From the NCBI GenBank assembly GCA_030036985.1, contig JASHSD010000962.1, positions 1-10,341 of the forward strand: a stretch of 10,341 bases of DNA, given 5' to 3'. How positions within the stretch are numbered: the first letter of the stretch is position 1; every line of letters starts with the position of its first letter. The stretch is from Bryobacteraceae bacterium (GTDB lineage Bacteria > Acidobacteriota > Terriglobia > Bryobacterales > Bryobacteraceae). A program made the position numbers and the translations under genes. The notes beneath the pieces are model-generated. The model was not told the origin of the DNA. It did not search any database and worked only from the letters and a program-made list of their open reading frames with translations. Of this stretch, positions 1-7,068 are shown one piece after another.

Positions 1-4
1 ACAT

Positions 5-688
5 ATGTCGCCGGCCGAATCCCCCCGAACCTCGCACGCCACCGGACCCCGCACCCCCGAAGGCAAACGCAAATCCAGCCACAACGCGCTTCGCCACGGC
101 CTCACCGGGCGTGTCGTCGTCATGCCCTGGGAAGACATGGACGCCTGGCGCGCCTTCTGCGACGAGCTCATGGCCGATCTCGCGCCCCGCACTCTCGCCG
201 AGAAGCAATGGGCGCAGACCATCTGTGATACCCAATGGCGCCTCAACCGCGTCCGCTCCCTCGAAGAAGGCCTGTTCGTCCTCGATCGCCTTGAGGGGCG
301 CCCGGAAATCAATCTCGGTCACCCCGAAGTCAACGCCGCCGTCATGGCCGCGCGTACTTTCCGCGACAACACCAAGGCCTTCGCCAACCTCACCCTCTAC
401 GAACAGCGCCTGAACCGGGTCTTGAAGGAAGCCTGGGACCGTCTGCGCGAACTCCAGGCCGAACTCGTGCCCGCCGTCCGCGCCGCCGCGCAGGCCGCCG
501 CGACTGAGGAGTTCGTTTTTGCGAATGACCAATCGCCGGCTCACGCCGACCCCGCGGCCCCTCCTCATCGTGGCGCAAGCACTCGTGCTTGCCGCGCCGA
601 GACTCATCTCGGCGCCTGCCTTACCGTAGAGCATTACGTGGGGCCGGACACCACTGACCGTAATGATAACGGCAAGCGAGAATCCTGA
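5..688 (+). CDS. Hypothetical protein with GPRTPEGK / NALRHGL signature
   Basis: 227 codons from the ATG at 5. Function is unknown. Residues 14-36 carry the signature TGPRTPEGK...S.NALRHGLTGR, which I recognise from many uncharacterised proteins of Acidobacteria and Planctomycetes. It is followed by an alpha-helical, Arg/Glu-rich body (about residues 45-170) with the TQWRLNRVRSLEEGLF pattern and a second LNRVLKEAWDRLREL helix that could form a coiled coil. There is no signal peptide or membrane segment. The start is the first possible one and fits the family's short N-terminal lead, but only four bases lie upstream, so no ribosome site can be judged. From about codon 189 the frame runs through the palindromic repeat at 570-625 and then antisense through the remains of a toxin gene. 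The last ~38 residues are therefore probably an acquired tail, not family sequence. The conserved part is confident as a coding region; the true C terminus is not. Confidence 0.75.
   Translation: MSPAESPRTSHATGPRTPEGKRKSSHNALRHGLTGRVVVMPWEDMDAWRAFCDELMADLAPRTLAEKQWAQTICDTQWRLNRVRSLEEGLFVLDRLEGRPEINLGHPEVNAAVMAARTFRDNTKAFANLTLYEQRLNRVLKEAWDRLRELQAELVPAVRAAAQAAATEEFVFANDQSPAHADPAAPPHRGASTRACRAETHLGACLTVEHYVGPDTTDRNDNGKRES
570..625. repeat. Double-palindrome repeat, copy A
   Basis: A 56-bp element that recurs at 5140-5195 with three base differences. It holds two adjacent inverted repeats. The first is GCAAGCAC-TC-GTGCTTGC at 575-592. The second is GCGCCGAGA-CTCA-TCTCGGCGC at 594-615, with a perfect 9-bp stem and a 4-base loop. 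Neither hairpin is followed by a T-run, so it is not a standard intrinsic terminator. It sits where the NALRHGL-type gene and the toxin remnant converge and is read through in both: it contributes residues to the first gene's C terminus, and the first in-frame stop after the end of the toxin homology (TAA, 621-623 on the minus strand). By structure it resembles REP/BIME-type dispersed palindromes, but no transposase of that kind is in the window. Confidence 0.85.
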
Positions 689-878
689 TTTTGTCGCGGC
701 TGACCGCGTAGACGAGCCGGTGCTCTTAATCGATCCGGCGCGACCAGCAGCCGGCCAAGCTGCGCCGAAGCGGTTCGGGCTTGCCGATCCCGCCGAACGG
801 GTCTCGTTGCAAATCGCGAATCAGCTGCACGACGATCCACCACGTCAGATCCTCAAAGGCCGACGGATCAAATTCCAA
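621..878 (-). pseudogene. Degenerate YoeB/Txe-family mRNA interferase toxin
   Basis: Reading the minus strand from a TTG at 878 gives clear Txe/YoeB-family sequence: [12 protein letters not shown], then [20 protein letters not shown], then AGCWSRRID, a stop codon (TAA, plus-strand 726-728), then EHRLVYAV and ILACRYHY. In the family the ID/EH junction normally has a Glu codon, so one GAA-to-TAA change explains the stop. Between WW and LIRD only four residues remain where E. coli YoeB has about twelve, so roughly eight codons seem to be deleted. In YoeB the catalytic residues include the Glu of KPEPL, the Arg of EHRLVY and the terminal His-Tyr. The last three lie beyond the stop here, so the product should lack RNase activity. 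The frame overlaps the antitoxin end by 11 bases, the usual antitoxin-then-toxin layout. Past CRYHY the frame also lacks the expected stop and runs on into the 56-bp repeat. Confidence 0.85.
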
Positions 879-1077
879 GCTTCTCAAGAGCTTCGTCCAG
901 CGGAATACCGGAATCGCGCCCGAGCGCCTCGAGCAATCGGCGCTTCATCGCATCGGACTGAAGCAGGTACGCGGTCTCGCGTTCGGATTCGATTTCGCGC
1001 CATAGTTCGATCGGCACGATGACTTCTACCGGCCGGCCTTCCTCATCGGACACATATCGAATGCCGTGAGTACCCAT
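868..1077 (-). CDS. YefM/Phd-type antitoxin of a type II toxin-antitoxin pair
   Basis: 69 residues from the ATG at 1077. The N-terminal part ([21 protein letters not shown], about residues 6-26) matches the short Phd/YefM DNA-binding fold, in which the strand after the turn ends in V(I/L)VPIExW. The C-terminal part, [19 protein letters not shown] (34-52), matches the toxin-neutralising helix of YefM partners of YoeB (family pattern ETxYLLxSPxNxxRLLEAI). It ends [12 protein letters not shown]. The family normally binds and blocks the toxin and represses its own operon. The toxin partner immediately downstream overlaps by 11 bases but is broken, so this is now an orphan antitoxin. A TAGACT hexamer lies 7 bases before the ATG (plus-strand 1085-1090) and could be a -10 box giving a leaderless transcript; this is only suggestive. 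No good Shine-Dalgarno sequence is seen. Confidence 0.82.
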   Translation of the reverse strand: MGTHGIRYVSDEEGRPVEVIVPIELWREIESERETAYLLQSDAMKRRLLEALGRDSGIPLDEALEKLGI

Positions 1078-1101
1078 CGACTTCAGTCTAACCCTTCACG
1101 C

Positions 1102-1107
1102 GATAAT
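1102..1107 (+). promoter_or_regulatory. Possible -10 box for the lhr-type gene
   Basis: GATAAT matches the TATAAT consensus at five of six positions and lies 30 bases before the ATG at 1138, in the short gap between the divergent antitoxin and helicase genes. A weak TCGACT at 1077-1082 would be the -35, with a long 19-base spacer. This is pattern matching only; no transcript evidence. Confidence 0.25.
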
Positions 1108-1137
1108 CGAAACAGGCCCATTCAAGCCTCTTCCGCC

Positions 1138-4100
1138 ATGCCCCTGTCGCATTTCGATCCCCTCGTAGCCGAATGGTTCGCCCACCGTTTCGGCCATCCG
1201 ACGGAACCCCAGATCGAAGGCTGGAGCCGCATTCGCACAGGCCGAAACGTCCTGATCTCCGCGCCCACCGGCTCCGGCAAAACCCTGGCCGCGTTTCTGA
1301 TCTGTCTCGACCGCCTCGTTCGTGCCGCGCGCGCCAACGCCCTCCCCGCCGAAACGCAGGTCGTCTACGTCTCGCCCCTCAAAGCTCTTTCGAACGACAT
1401 CCGCCGCAACCTCGAAGCGCCCCTCGCCGAAATCGCGGAACTGGCCACCCTGCGCGGCGTGCCCCTCGCGCCCATCACCACCGCGGTCCGCACCGGCGAC
1501 ACCCCCGCGGCCGATCGCCGCCGCATGCTCAAGGAAGCGCCGCACGTTCTCGTCACCACGCCCGAATCCCTGTTCATCCTGCTGACCGCCGAAAAATCGC
1601 GCGCCATGCTGCGCACCGTGCGCACCGTCATCGTCGATGAAATCCACGCCGTCGCCGACGACAAGCGCGGCTCTCATCTCGCCCTCACTCTCGCGCGCCT
1701 GAACGCGGTCGCAGCCGTTCTCCCGCAGCGGATCGGCCTTTCCGCAACGGTGCGTCCGATCGAAGAAGTCGCCTCCTATCTCGCGCCCGAAACATCCATC
1801 GTCAATATCGGCCATCGCCGCGAAATGGATCTCGACATCGAGGTTCCCAACGACGAACTCGGCGCCGTCGCCACCAGCGAAATGTGGGAGGAGATCTACG
1901 ACCGCCTCGCCGCCCACATCCTGCGCGAGCGCACGACGCTGATCTTCGTCAACACGCGCCGCCTCTCGGAGCGCGTGGCGCATGCGCTCGCCGAACGTCT
2001 CGGTCCCAACGCCGTCCTGCCGCATCACGGAAGCCTCTCGCGAGCCATGCGCCACGATGCCGAATCGCGCCTGAAAAACGGCGAGTTGCGCGCGGTGGTG
2101 GCGACAGCTTCGCTCGAACTCGGCATCGACATCGGCACGGTCGATCTCGCCATCCAGATCGGCTCGCCCCGATCCATCGCCGTCACGCTTCAGCGCGTCG
2201 GGCGTTCCGGACACTGGGTTGGCGCGAAACCGCGCGGCATCTTTTTCCCCACCACGCGCGACGAACTGATCGAATGCGCGGCCATCGTCTACGCCGTGCG
2301 CAGCGGCGATCTGGAGCGAATCGAAATCCCGCAAAACGCGCTCGACATTCTGGCGCAGCAGATCGTCGCCGAAACTTCCTGCGAAACGTGGAACGAACAG
2401 AAGCTCTACGATCTGATCCGAACCGCGTACCCGTACCGCAATCTCTCGCGCGCCGATTTCGAATCCGTCGTCGCCATGATGTCGGAAGGCATCGCCACCT
2501 CGCGCGGACGCAGCGGCGCCCTGCTGCATCGCGACAGCGTCAATCATCGCCTGCGCGGCCGCCGCGGCGCGAAACTCGCGGCAATCACATCCGGCGGCGC
2601 CATCCCGGACAGCGCGGCCTACGCGGTAATCGCCGAACCCGAAGGCCGCATGGTCGGCACGCTCGACGAGGATTTCGCCGTCGAAAGCCTGACCGGCGAT
2701 GTGTTCCTCTTGGGAACCCAATCCTGGCGCATCCGGCATGTGGGCCAGGGGCAGGTGCGTGTGGAAGACGCGCACGGCGCGAAGCCGTCCCTGCCGTTCT
2801 GGCTGGGCGAAGCGCCGGGCCGCTCGGCGGAACTATCCGCGGCCGTATCGCGGGTGCGGGAGAAGCTGCTCTCGTCGCCGGAAGAATGCGCGAACCTGCT
2901 GAACGACGCCGGACTGAAACAGGCCGTCGCCTACGTCCGAGCCGGCGCCGCATCGCTCGGAACATTGCCCGCGAGCGAAGCCGTAGTCGCCGAGCGCTTC
3001 TTCGACGAATCGGGCGGCATGCAGTTGCTCCTCCATGCTCCCTTCGGCGCCCGCATCAACCGCGCATGGGGTCTCGCGCTGCGCAAACGCTTCTGCCGCA
3101 CGTTCAATTTCGAGCTGCAGGCCGCCGCCACCGACAACGGCATCGTCATTTCGCTCGCCGAGCAGCACGCCTTCCCGCTCGAAACCGTATTCGAATTTCT
3201 GCGCGCCTCCACAGTTGAGGACGTGCTGCGCGAAGCCCTGCTCACCGCGCCCATGTTCACCGTGCGCTGGCGCTGGAACGCGAGCCGCGCGCTCACCATC
3301 CCGCGTTTCCGCGGCGGGACCAAAGTTCCCGCGCCCATCCAGCGCATGCGCGCCGACGACCTCCTGGCTTCCGTCTTCCCCGACCAAGTCGCCTGCGCCG
3401 AAAATCTCACCGGCCCGATCCGCATTCCCGACCATCCGCTCGTCAACGAAACCATCTCGAACTGCCTGTACGAAGCCATGGACGTGGATGGCCTGAAGCT
3501 GGTGCTGGAAAAACTCGAAACCGGCGAAATCCGCAGAATCGCCGTCGAGAATCCATTGCCGTCCGTCTTCTCGCACGAGATCCTCAACGCGAATCCCTAC
3601 GCCTATCTCGACGACGCGCCGCTGGAGGAACGCCGCGCCCGCGCCGTGCAGCTTCGCGGCTCCACGCGCACGGATGTCGCCGAAGGCATTCTCGATCCCG
3701 CGGCGATCGACGAAGTGGCCGCCGAAGTCTGGCCGGACCCGCGCGATGCCGATGAATTGCACGACGCGCTACTCACATTCATCGCGGGCCCGGAGATTCC
3801 GGAGTGGCGGCACTGGTTTTCGGAACTCGCCGAATCGGGCCGCGCATTCACACTGCTGCGCGGCGGCAAGGAATTTTGGATTGCAACCGAACGCCGCGAC
3901 GTCATCGACGACACAGTTGCGACGGTGCGCGGCTGGATGGAGTGTCTCGGTCCGATCACGGCCACAGCGCTGGCAGACAGACTCGCGCTGGATCCCGGCG
4001 ACGTCCGCATCGCGCTCGGCACGCTCGAATCGCAGGGCCAGATTTTCCAGGGTCACTATCGCTCGAAAGCGCCGGACGAAATCGAGTGGTGCAACCGTCG

Positions 4101-5139
4101 CATTCTCGCGCGCATTCATCATCTGACCCTCGGCCGTCTGCGCCGTGAGATCGCGCCGGTCACCGCCGCGCAGTTCCACCAATTCCTGTTGCGCTGGCAG
4201 CATGTCGCGCCCAACACGCAACTGCACGGCGCCGACGGCGCGCTGCAGATCGTGCGCCAGCTCCAGGGCTTCGAAATCCCCGCGGCGGCCTGGGAAGAGA
4301 GCGTACTGAAACGCCGCATCGCCGAATACGAGCCGGAAAATCTCGACGACCTCTGCCTCTCCGGCGAAGTGGCTTGGGCGCGCTTATCGCCGCATCCCGC
4401 ACTGGCTGATGCCGAACGGCACGTCCGTCCCACCCGCATCGCGCCCATCTCGTTTTTCCAGCGCGAGGATACCGACTGGCTGATCGATCCCTCCTTCGGA
4501 CTCGTCGAAACCGTCGGCCTCTCTCATGCCGCGCGCGAAGTTTACGACTCCCTCGCCGCCCGCGGCGCGTCCTTCTTTACCGATCTGGTCCGCGACACCA
4601 AACGCCTGCCCAGCGAAGTGGAAGACGCATTGTGGGAACTGACGGCGGGTGGCCTCGTCACCGCTGACGGCTTCGAAAATCTGCGCGCTCTGATCGATCC
4701 CAAACGCCGCCGCGGCGAAGGCCGGGGCATGCGCGCGCGTCCGCGTCACGCAGCGGGACGCTGGGCGCTCGTGACCCGCTCGGCCGTCGTGATCGCGCCG
4801 GACGATCGCACCAAACGCTTCGCCGAACAGCTTCTGCTCCGCTGGGGCGTGCTCTTCCGCGATCTGCTCGCGCGCGAAACGGTATCGCCACCATGGCGCG
4901 ATCTGCTGCCGGTGCTGCGCCGCATGGAAGCGCAGGGCGAAATCCGCGGCGGCCGTTTCGTGCAGGGATTCACCGGCGAACAATTCGCGCGGCCCGAAGC
5001 CATCGACCTGCTGCGGGCGGTGCGGCGCGCACACAACGACGATGATGTCGCAATCGAAGTCGCCCCGGCCGATCCTTTGAATCTGGTCGGCATCATTCTG
5101 CCGGGAGCGCGTGTCAGCGCTCTGTCCCGTGCTGGATAA
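1138..5139 (+). CDS. lhr: Lhr-family SF2 DNA helicase (Lhr-Core plus Lhr-CTD)
   Basis: 1333 residues from the ATG at 1138. Every helicase motif is visible: SAPTGSGKT (41-49), SPLKALSND, TTPESLFILLT, DEIH (167-170), LSAT (201-204), TLIFVNTRR, ATASLELGIDIG (322-333) and QRVGRSGH (352-359). The winged-helix and beta-barrel part of Lhr-Core follows. Beyond about residue 830 comes the bacterial Lhr-CTD, with IEWCNRRILARIHHLTLGRLRREI, FLLRWQHV, GRWALV and PPWRDLLPVLRRME. Known family members are 3'-5' single-stranded DNA translocases and RNA:DNA helicases for DNA repair; the CTD resembles AlkZ-type glycosylases, and E. coli Lhr was reported to remove uracil. An in-frame GTG at 1066 would add 24 residues without family match, so ATG 1138 is preferred, although no Shine-Dalgarno is clear. 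The protein is somewhat shorter than E. coli Lhr (1538). It stops at LPGARVSALSRAG, where I would expect roughly 15-25 more residues, and repeat copy B starts at the next base. Confidence 0.93.
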   Translation: MPLSHFDPLVAEWFAHRFGHPTEPQIEGWSRIRTGRNVLISAPTGSGKTLAAFLICLDRLVRAARANALPAETQVVYVSPLKALSNDIRRNLEAPLAEIAELATLRGVPLAPITTAVRTGDTPAADRRRMLKEAPHVLVTTPESLFILLTAEKSRAMLRTVRTVIVDEIHAVADDKRGSHLALTLARLNAVAAVLPQRIGLSATVRPIEEVASYLAPETSIVNIGHRREMDLDIEVPNDELGAVATSEMWEEIYDRLAAHILRERTTLIFVNTRRLSERVAHALAERLGPNAVLPHHGSLSRAMRHDAESRLKNGELRAVVATASLELGIDIGTVDLAIQIGSPRSIAVTLQRVGRSGHWVGAKPRGIFFPTTRDELIECAAIVYAVRSGDLERIEIPQNALDILAQQIVAETSCETWNEQKLYDLIRTAYPYRNLSRADFESVVAMMSEGIATSRGRSGALLHRDSVNHRLRGRRGAKLAAITSGGAIPDSAAYAVIAEPEGRMVGTLDEDFAVESLTGDVFLLGTQSWRIRHVGQGQVRVEDAHGAKPSLPFWLGEAPGRSAELSAAVSRVREKLLSSPEECANLLNDAGLKQAVAYVRAGAASLGTLPASEAVVAERFFDESGGMQLLLHAPFGARINRAWGLALRKRFCRTFNFELQAAATDNGIVISLAEQHAFPLETVFEFLRASTVEDVLREALLTAPMFTVRWRWNASRALTIPRFRGGTKVPAPIQRMRADDLLASVFPDQVACAENLTGPIRIPDHPLVNETISNCLYEAMDVDGLKLVLEKLETGEIRRIAVENPLPSVFSHEILNANPYAYLDDAPLEERRARAVQLRGSTRTDVAEGILDPAAIDEVAAEVWPDPRDADELHDALLTFIAGPEIPEWRHWFSELAESGRAFTLLRGGKEFWIATERRDVIDDTVATVRGWMECLGPITATALADRLALDPGDVRIALGTLESQGQIFQGHYRSKAPDEIEWCNRRILARIHHLTLGRLRREIAPVTAAQFHQFLLRWQHVAPNTQLHGADGALQIVRQLQGFEIPAAAWEESVLKRRIAEYEPENLDDLCLSGEVAWARLSPHPALADAERHVRPTRIAPISFFQREDTDWLIDPSFGLVETVGLSHAAREVYDSLAARGASFFTDLVRDTKRLPSEVEDALWELTAGGLVTADGFENLRALIDPKRRRGEGRGMRARPRHAAGRWALVTRSAVVIAPDDRTKRFAEQLLLRWGVLFRDLLARETVSPPWRDLLPVLRRMEAQGEIRGGRFVQGFTGEQFARPEAIDLLRAVRRAHNDDDVAIEVAPADPLNLVGIILPGARVSALSRAG

Positions 5140-5195
5140 GTGGCGCAAACACTCGTGCTTGCCGCGCCGAGACTCATCTCGGCGCTTGCCGTACC
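5140..5195. repeat. Double-palindrome repeat, copy B
   Basis: Second copy of the 56-bp element at 570-625, in the same orientation, with three substitutions. The second hairpin (5164-5185) is identical to copy A, with a perfect 9-bp stem. The first (5145-5162) has one mismatch, because G in the left arm is A here. It begins with the base directly after the TAA stop of the helicase gene and ends 58 bases before the next gene's ATG. A GTG at its first position opens a frame that runs into the DUF3738 gene, but that extension is repeat-derived and not a real N terminus. A role in stabilising the helicase mRNA 3' end or causing transcription pausing is possible; the sequence shows only the hairpins. 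Confidence 0.85.
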
Positions 5196-5237
5196 ATCAG
5201 ATACCAGGAGTGACAGGACACTGGAACGCCTTTCGGT

Positions 5238-5242
5238 GGAGG
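5238..5242 (+). promoter_or_regulatory. Ribosome binding site of the DUF3738 gene
   Basis: GGAGG, a full Shine-Dalgarno core, stands 11 bases before the ATG at 5254. It is one of the few clear ones in this window and decides the start: the upstream GTG at 5140 lies in the repeat and has no such site. Confidence 0.55.
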
Positions 5243-5253
5243 TTTGTAACGCC

Positions 5254-6117
5254 ATGTTTGTCGAGATCAGAAGTCCGGAATCGAGGAACAATACCCGACG
5301 AGAGTACCTGCTATTAAGCGGCGTGTTGGCGATTATGCTCGTCGCAAGCAACAGCCTGGCACAGCCTGCCAACAGCGAAGACCTTACATTCGAGGTTATT
5401 TCAATAAAACCGACCGGTCCGACTGACAATCGGGTAATGATGGGCTTCTTGCCGGGCGGAGCGTTTCGAGCAACCGGCGTCACAGCGAAAATGTTAATCC
5501 AGGAGGCGTTTGACGTTCGTGACTATCAGGTCTCAGGACCCGCCTGGATTGGGCGAGATACCTTTGCCATCGACGCGAAGCCACCCGACCAGGAGCGTCG
5601 GCCAAAGCCGATACTGAATCTGACGCTCAGCACAGACGGCAGTGATGAAAGCGACGCGGCGGCGAGGTTGCGGTCGTTACTTGTCCAAAGATTCGCCCTC
5701 AAAGACCACATTGAGACCCGGGACATCCAAACATTTTCCCTCACCCTGGATCATGGTCGCTCCAAATTGCAGGAGGCAACAAATACGCGAGACGCTTCCC
5801 AACGGGGATTGGCCATGGGGCGTACTCAACTCACTGGTACAGCAGTGTCGATGCGAACTCTCGCACTGGAATTGTCCCGCCGCTTGGGTAGACCCGTATT
5901 GAACCAAACAGGCTTGACTGGCGTCTACAACTTTAAGCTTGAATGGGGGCTTGATTTGGATGCACAGGGCGGCGATACGCTCGGCGATGCTCCCGCTATC
6001 AGTGGCCCGTCAATATTCACCGCCATACGCGATCAACTTGGTCTCCGGCTTCAATCCCGGAAGGGGCCGGTCAAGATAATTGTAATCGACGATATACAAA
6101 AACCACTACACAATTGA
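5254..6117 (+). CDS. DUF3738 / TIGR03435 family secreted acidobacterial protein
   Basis: 287 residues from ATG 5254. The N terminus has a basic stretch (RNNTRRE), a hydrophobic run LLLSGVLAIMLVA and an SLA-Q junction, so it should be exported; the mature protein probably begins near QPANS. The mature part follows the TIGR03435 pattern from start to end: FEVISIKP near its start, GGAFRATGVTAKMLIQEAF, VSGPAWIGRDTFAIDAKPP, AARLRSLLVQRFALKDHIETR, a central segment ending LSRRLGRPVLNQTGLTGVYNF, and SIFTAIRDQLGLRLQSRKGP followed by VIDDIQKP. The family is uncharacterised and much expanded in Acidobacteria, particularly Solibacter, so no function can be given. Codon use is visibly less GC-biased than in the helicase or the aldo/keto reductase (frequent A/T third positions), which hints at a different history. 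The next gene starts 42 bases downstream on the same strand, so co-transcription is possible. Confidence 0.88.
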   Translation: MFVEIRSPESRNNTRREYLLLSGVLAIMLVASNSLAQPANSEDLTFEVISIKPTGPTDNRVMMGFLPGGAFRATGVTAKMLIQEAFDVRDYQVSGPAWIGRDTFAIDAKPPDQERRPKPILNLTLSTDGSDESDAAARLRSLLVQRFALKDHIETRDIQTFSLTLDHGRSKLQEATNTRDASQRGLAMGRTQLTGTAVSMRTLALELSRRLGRPVLNQTGLTGVYNFKLEWGLDLDAQGGDTLGDAPAISGPSIFTAIRDQLGLRLQSRKGPVKIIVIDDIQKPLHN

Positions 6118-6159
6118 CGGTTCTGGTTTCCAGGCGACCCGGCTTTGCACACCAGCCAA

Positions 6160-7068
6160 ATGAAAATCCCACTCCTGCTGTTCACTCTCGTTGCTGTCGC
6201 CTTCGCCGCGCCGCAGGACGACGTGGTTTTCCACTCCGGCGTATCGCTCGTTCGCGTCGATGCCGAGGCGATCGATATCACGGGCGCGGTCATCCCCGGC
6301 CTGACGAAAGACGATTTCCGCATCCTCGATCAGGGAGTTGAACAAAAGATCGTGAACTTCAGTTTCGAGGTAGAACCCCTCGACCTCATCCTGCTCTTCG
6401 ACATCGGCGGCCGCATGGACGGAAAAATTCTCGAACTCCTGCGCGCCACGCAATTCGGCTTCAACGAACTCCGTCGCGACGACCGCGTCTGCGTGCGCGC
6501 GTTCGGTGCCGCCAGCACCGAACTTCTGCCCTTTTCGAGCAATCTTGAAGAGGTTGATCGGGCCATTATTCTGCGCGCGCTGATCCTGCACCCGAGCGGC
6601 CCGTCGAAGCTGGACCCGGCCGCCGACGCAGCCGCGTTGCGCTTCCGCTCCGAGCCTGCGACGCGGCGCAAGCGGGGCATCCTGATCGTCACCGACAAAC
6701 CCGGCCCGCGCGGAAACAATATGCCGATCGTCGATGACCTCTGGAATTCAGACGCTGTATTGAGCGAACTGATTATGGACCACCCCGGCCCAGCCGCGCA
6801 CATGCTCGAAAAAGGAACCGACCAACTGGTCGATCTAACCGGAGGCGCCACCATCGTCGCGGGCAATCCCGGCGAGGCGTTCCGCGAATCCGTGCATTAC
6901 CTGCGCAGCGGCTACGCCATGTATTACGCGCTGCCGGATGCCTCTCAACGCGGCTCCGCGCGCTCACTGCGTGTGGAACTCACGCCCGCCGCCGCCGCGC
7001 GATTCCCCAACGTGCGTATCCGCGCGCGCTCTGGTTACCTTACTGGGCAGTCGAGGCCCCGGCAGTAG
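6160..7068 (+). CDS. Secreted VWFA-related acidobacterial protein (TIGR03436-like)
   Basis: 302 residues from ATG 6160; a TTG at 6145 would add five residues ahead of the signal peptide and is less likely. MKIPLLLFTLVAVAFA is a typical signal peptide. A segment of the family type follows, VSLVRVDAEAIDITGAVIPGLTKDDFRILDQG (about 28-59), then a von Willebrand factor A-like fold beginning LDLILLFDIGGRMDGKI, later RGILIVTDKP and, near the end, a strand-rich YAMYYALPDAS...RSLRVELTP...VRIRARSGYL, the usual tail of TIGR03436 proteins. Family function is unknown; VWA domains generally mediate protein binding through a metal ion at a DxSxS motif. Here that motif reads DIGGR (Asp 81), with both serines missing, so metal binding is doubtful. 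The final 29 bases overlap the oppositely oriented metallo-beta-lactamase gene. Confidence 0.85.
   Translation: MKIPLLLFTLVAVAFAAPQDDVVFHSGVSLVRVDAEAIDITGAVIPGLTKDDFRILDQGVEQKIVNFSFEVEPLDLILLFDIGGRMDGKILELLRATQFGFNELRRDDRVCVRAFGAASTELLPFSSNLEEVDRAIILRALILHPSGPSKLDPAADAAALRFRSEPATRRKRGILIVTDKPGPRGNNMPIVDDLWNSDAVLSELIMDHPGPAAHMLEKGTDQLVDLTGGATIVAGNPGEAFRESVHYLRSGYAMYYALPDASQRGSARSLRVELTPAAAARFPNVRIRARSGYLTGQSRPRQ

Noticed and set aside
570..615. Hairpins of the 56-bp repeat as intrinsic transcription terminators
   Set aside because: Stems are strong but no T-run follows on either strand in either copy.
570..629. GTAG tetranucleotide next to repeat copy A as a REP/TnpA-REP signature
   Set aside because: GTAG occurs only beside copy A (626-629) and not beside copy B, so it is likely chance.
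663..1022. Plus-strand frame (119 codons) across the toxin-antitoxin locus
   Set aside because: It is antisense to the clear antitoxin and toxin remnant and shows no family features.
1096..2775. Long open frame (559 codons) on the minus strand opposite the helicase gene
   Set aside because: It is antisense to an unmistakable Lhr with all helicase motifs; its translation is repetitive Asp/Gly/Arg-rich sequence typical of GC-rich shadow frames, with no recognisable family.
5140..5253. 38-residue N-terminal extension of the DUF3738 protein from a GTG
   Set aside because: The extension is encoded mostly by the palindromic repeat, and a GGAGG site plus a signal peptide support ATG 5254.
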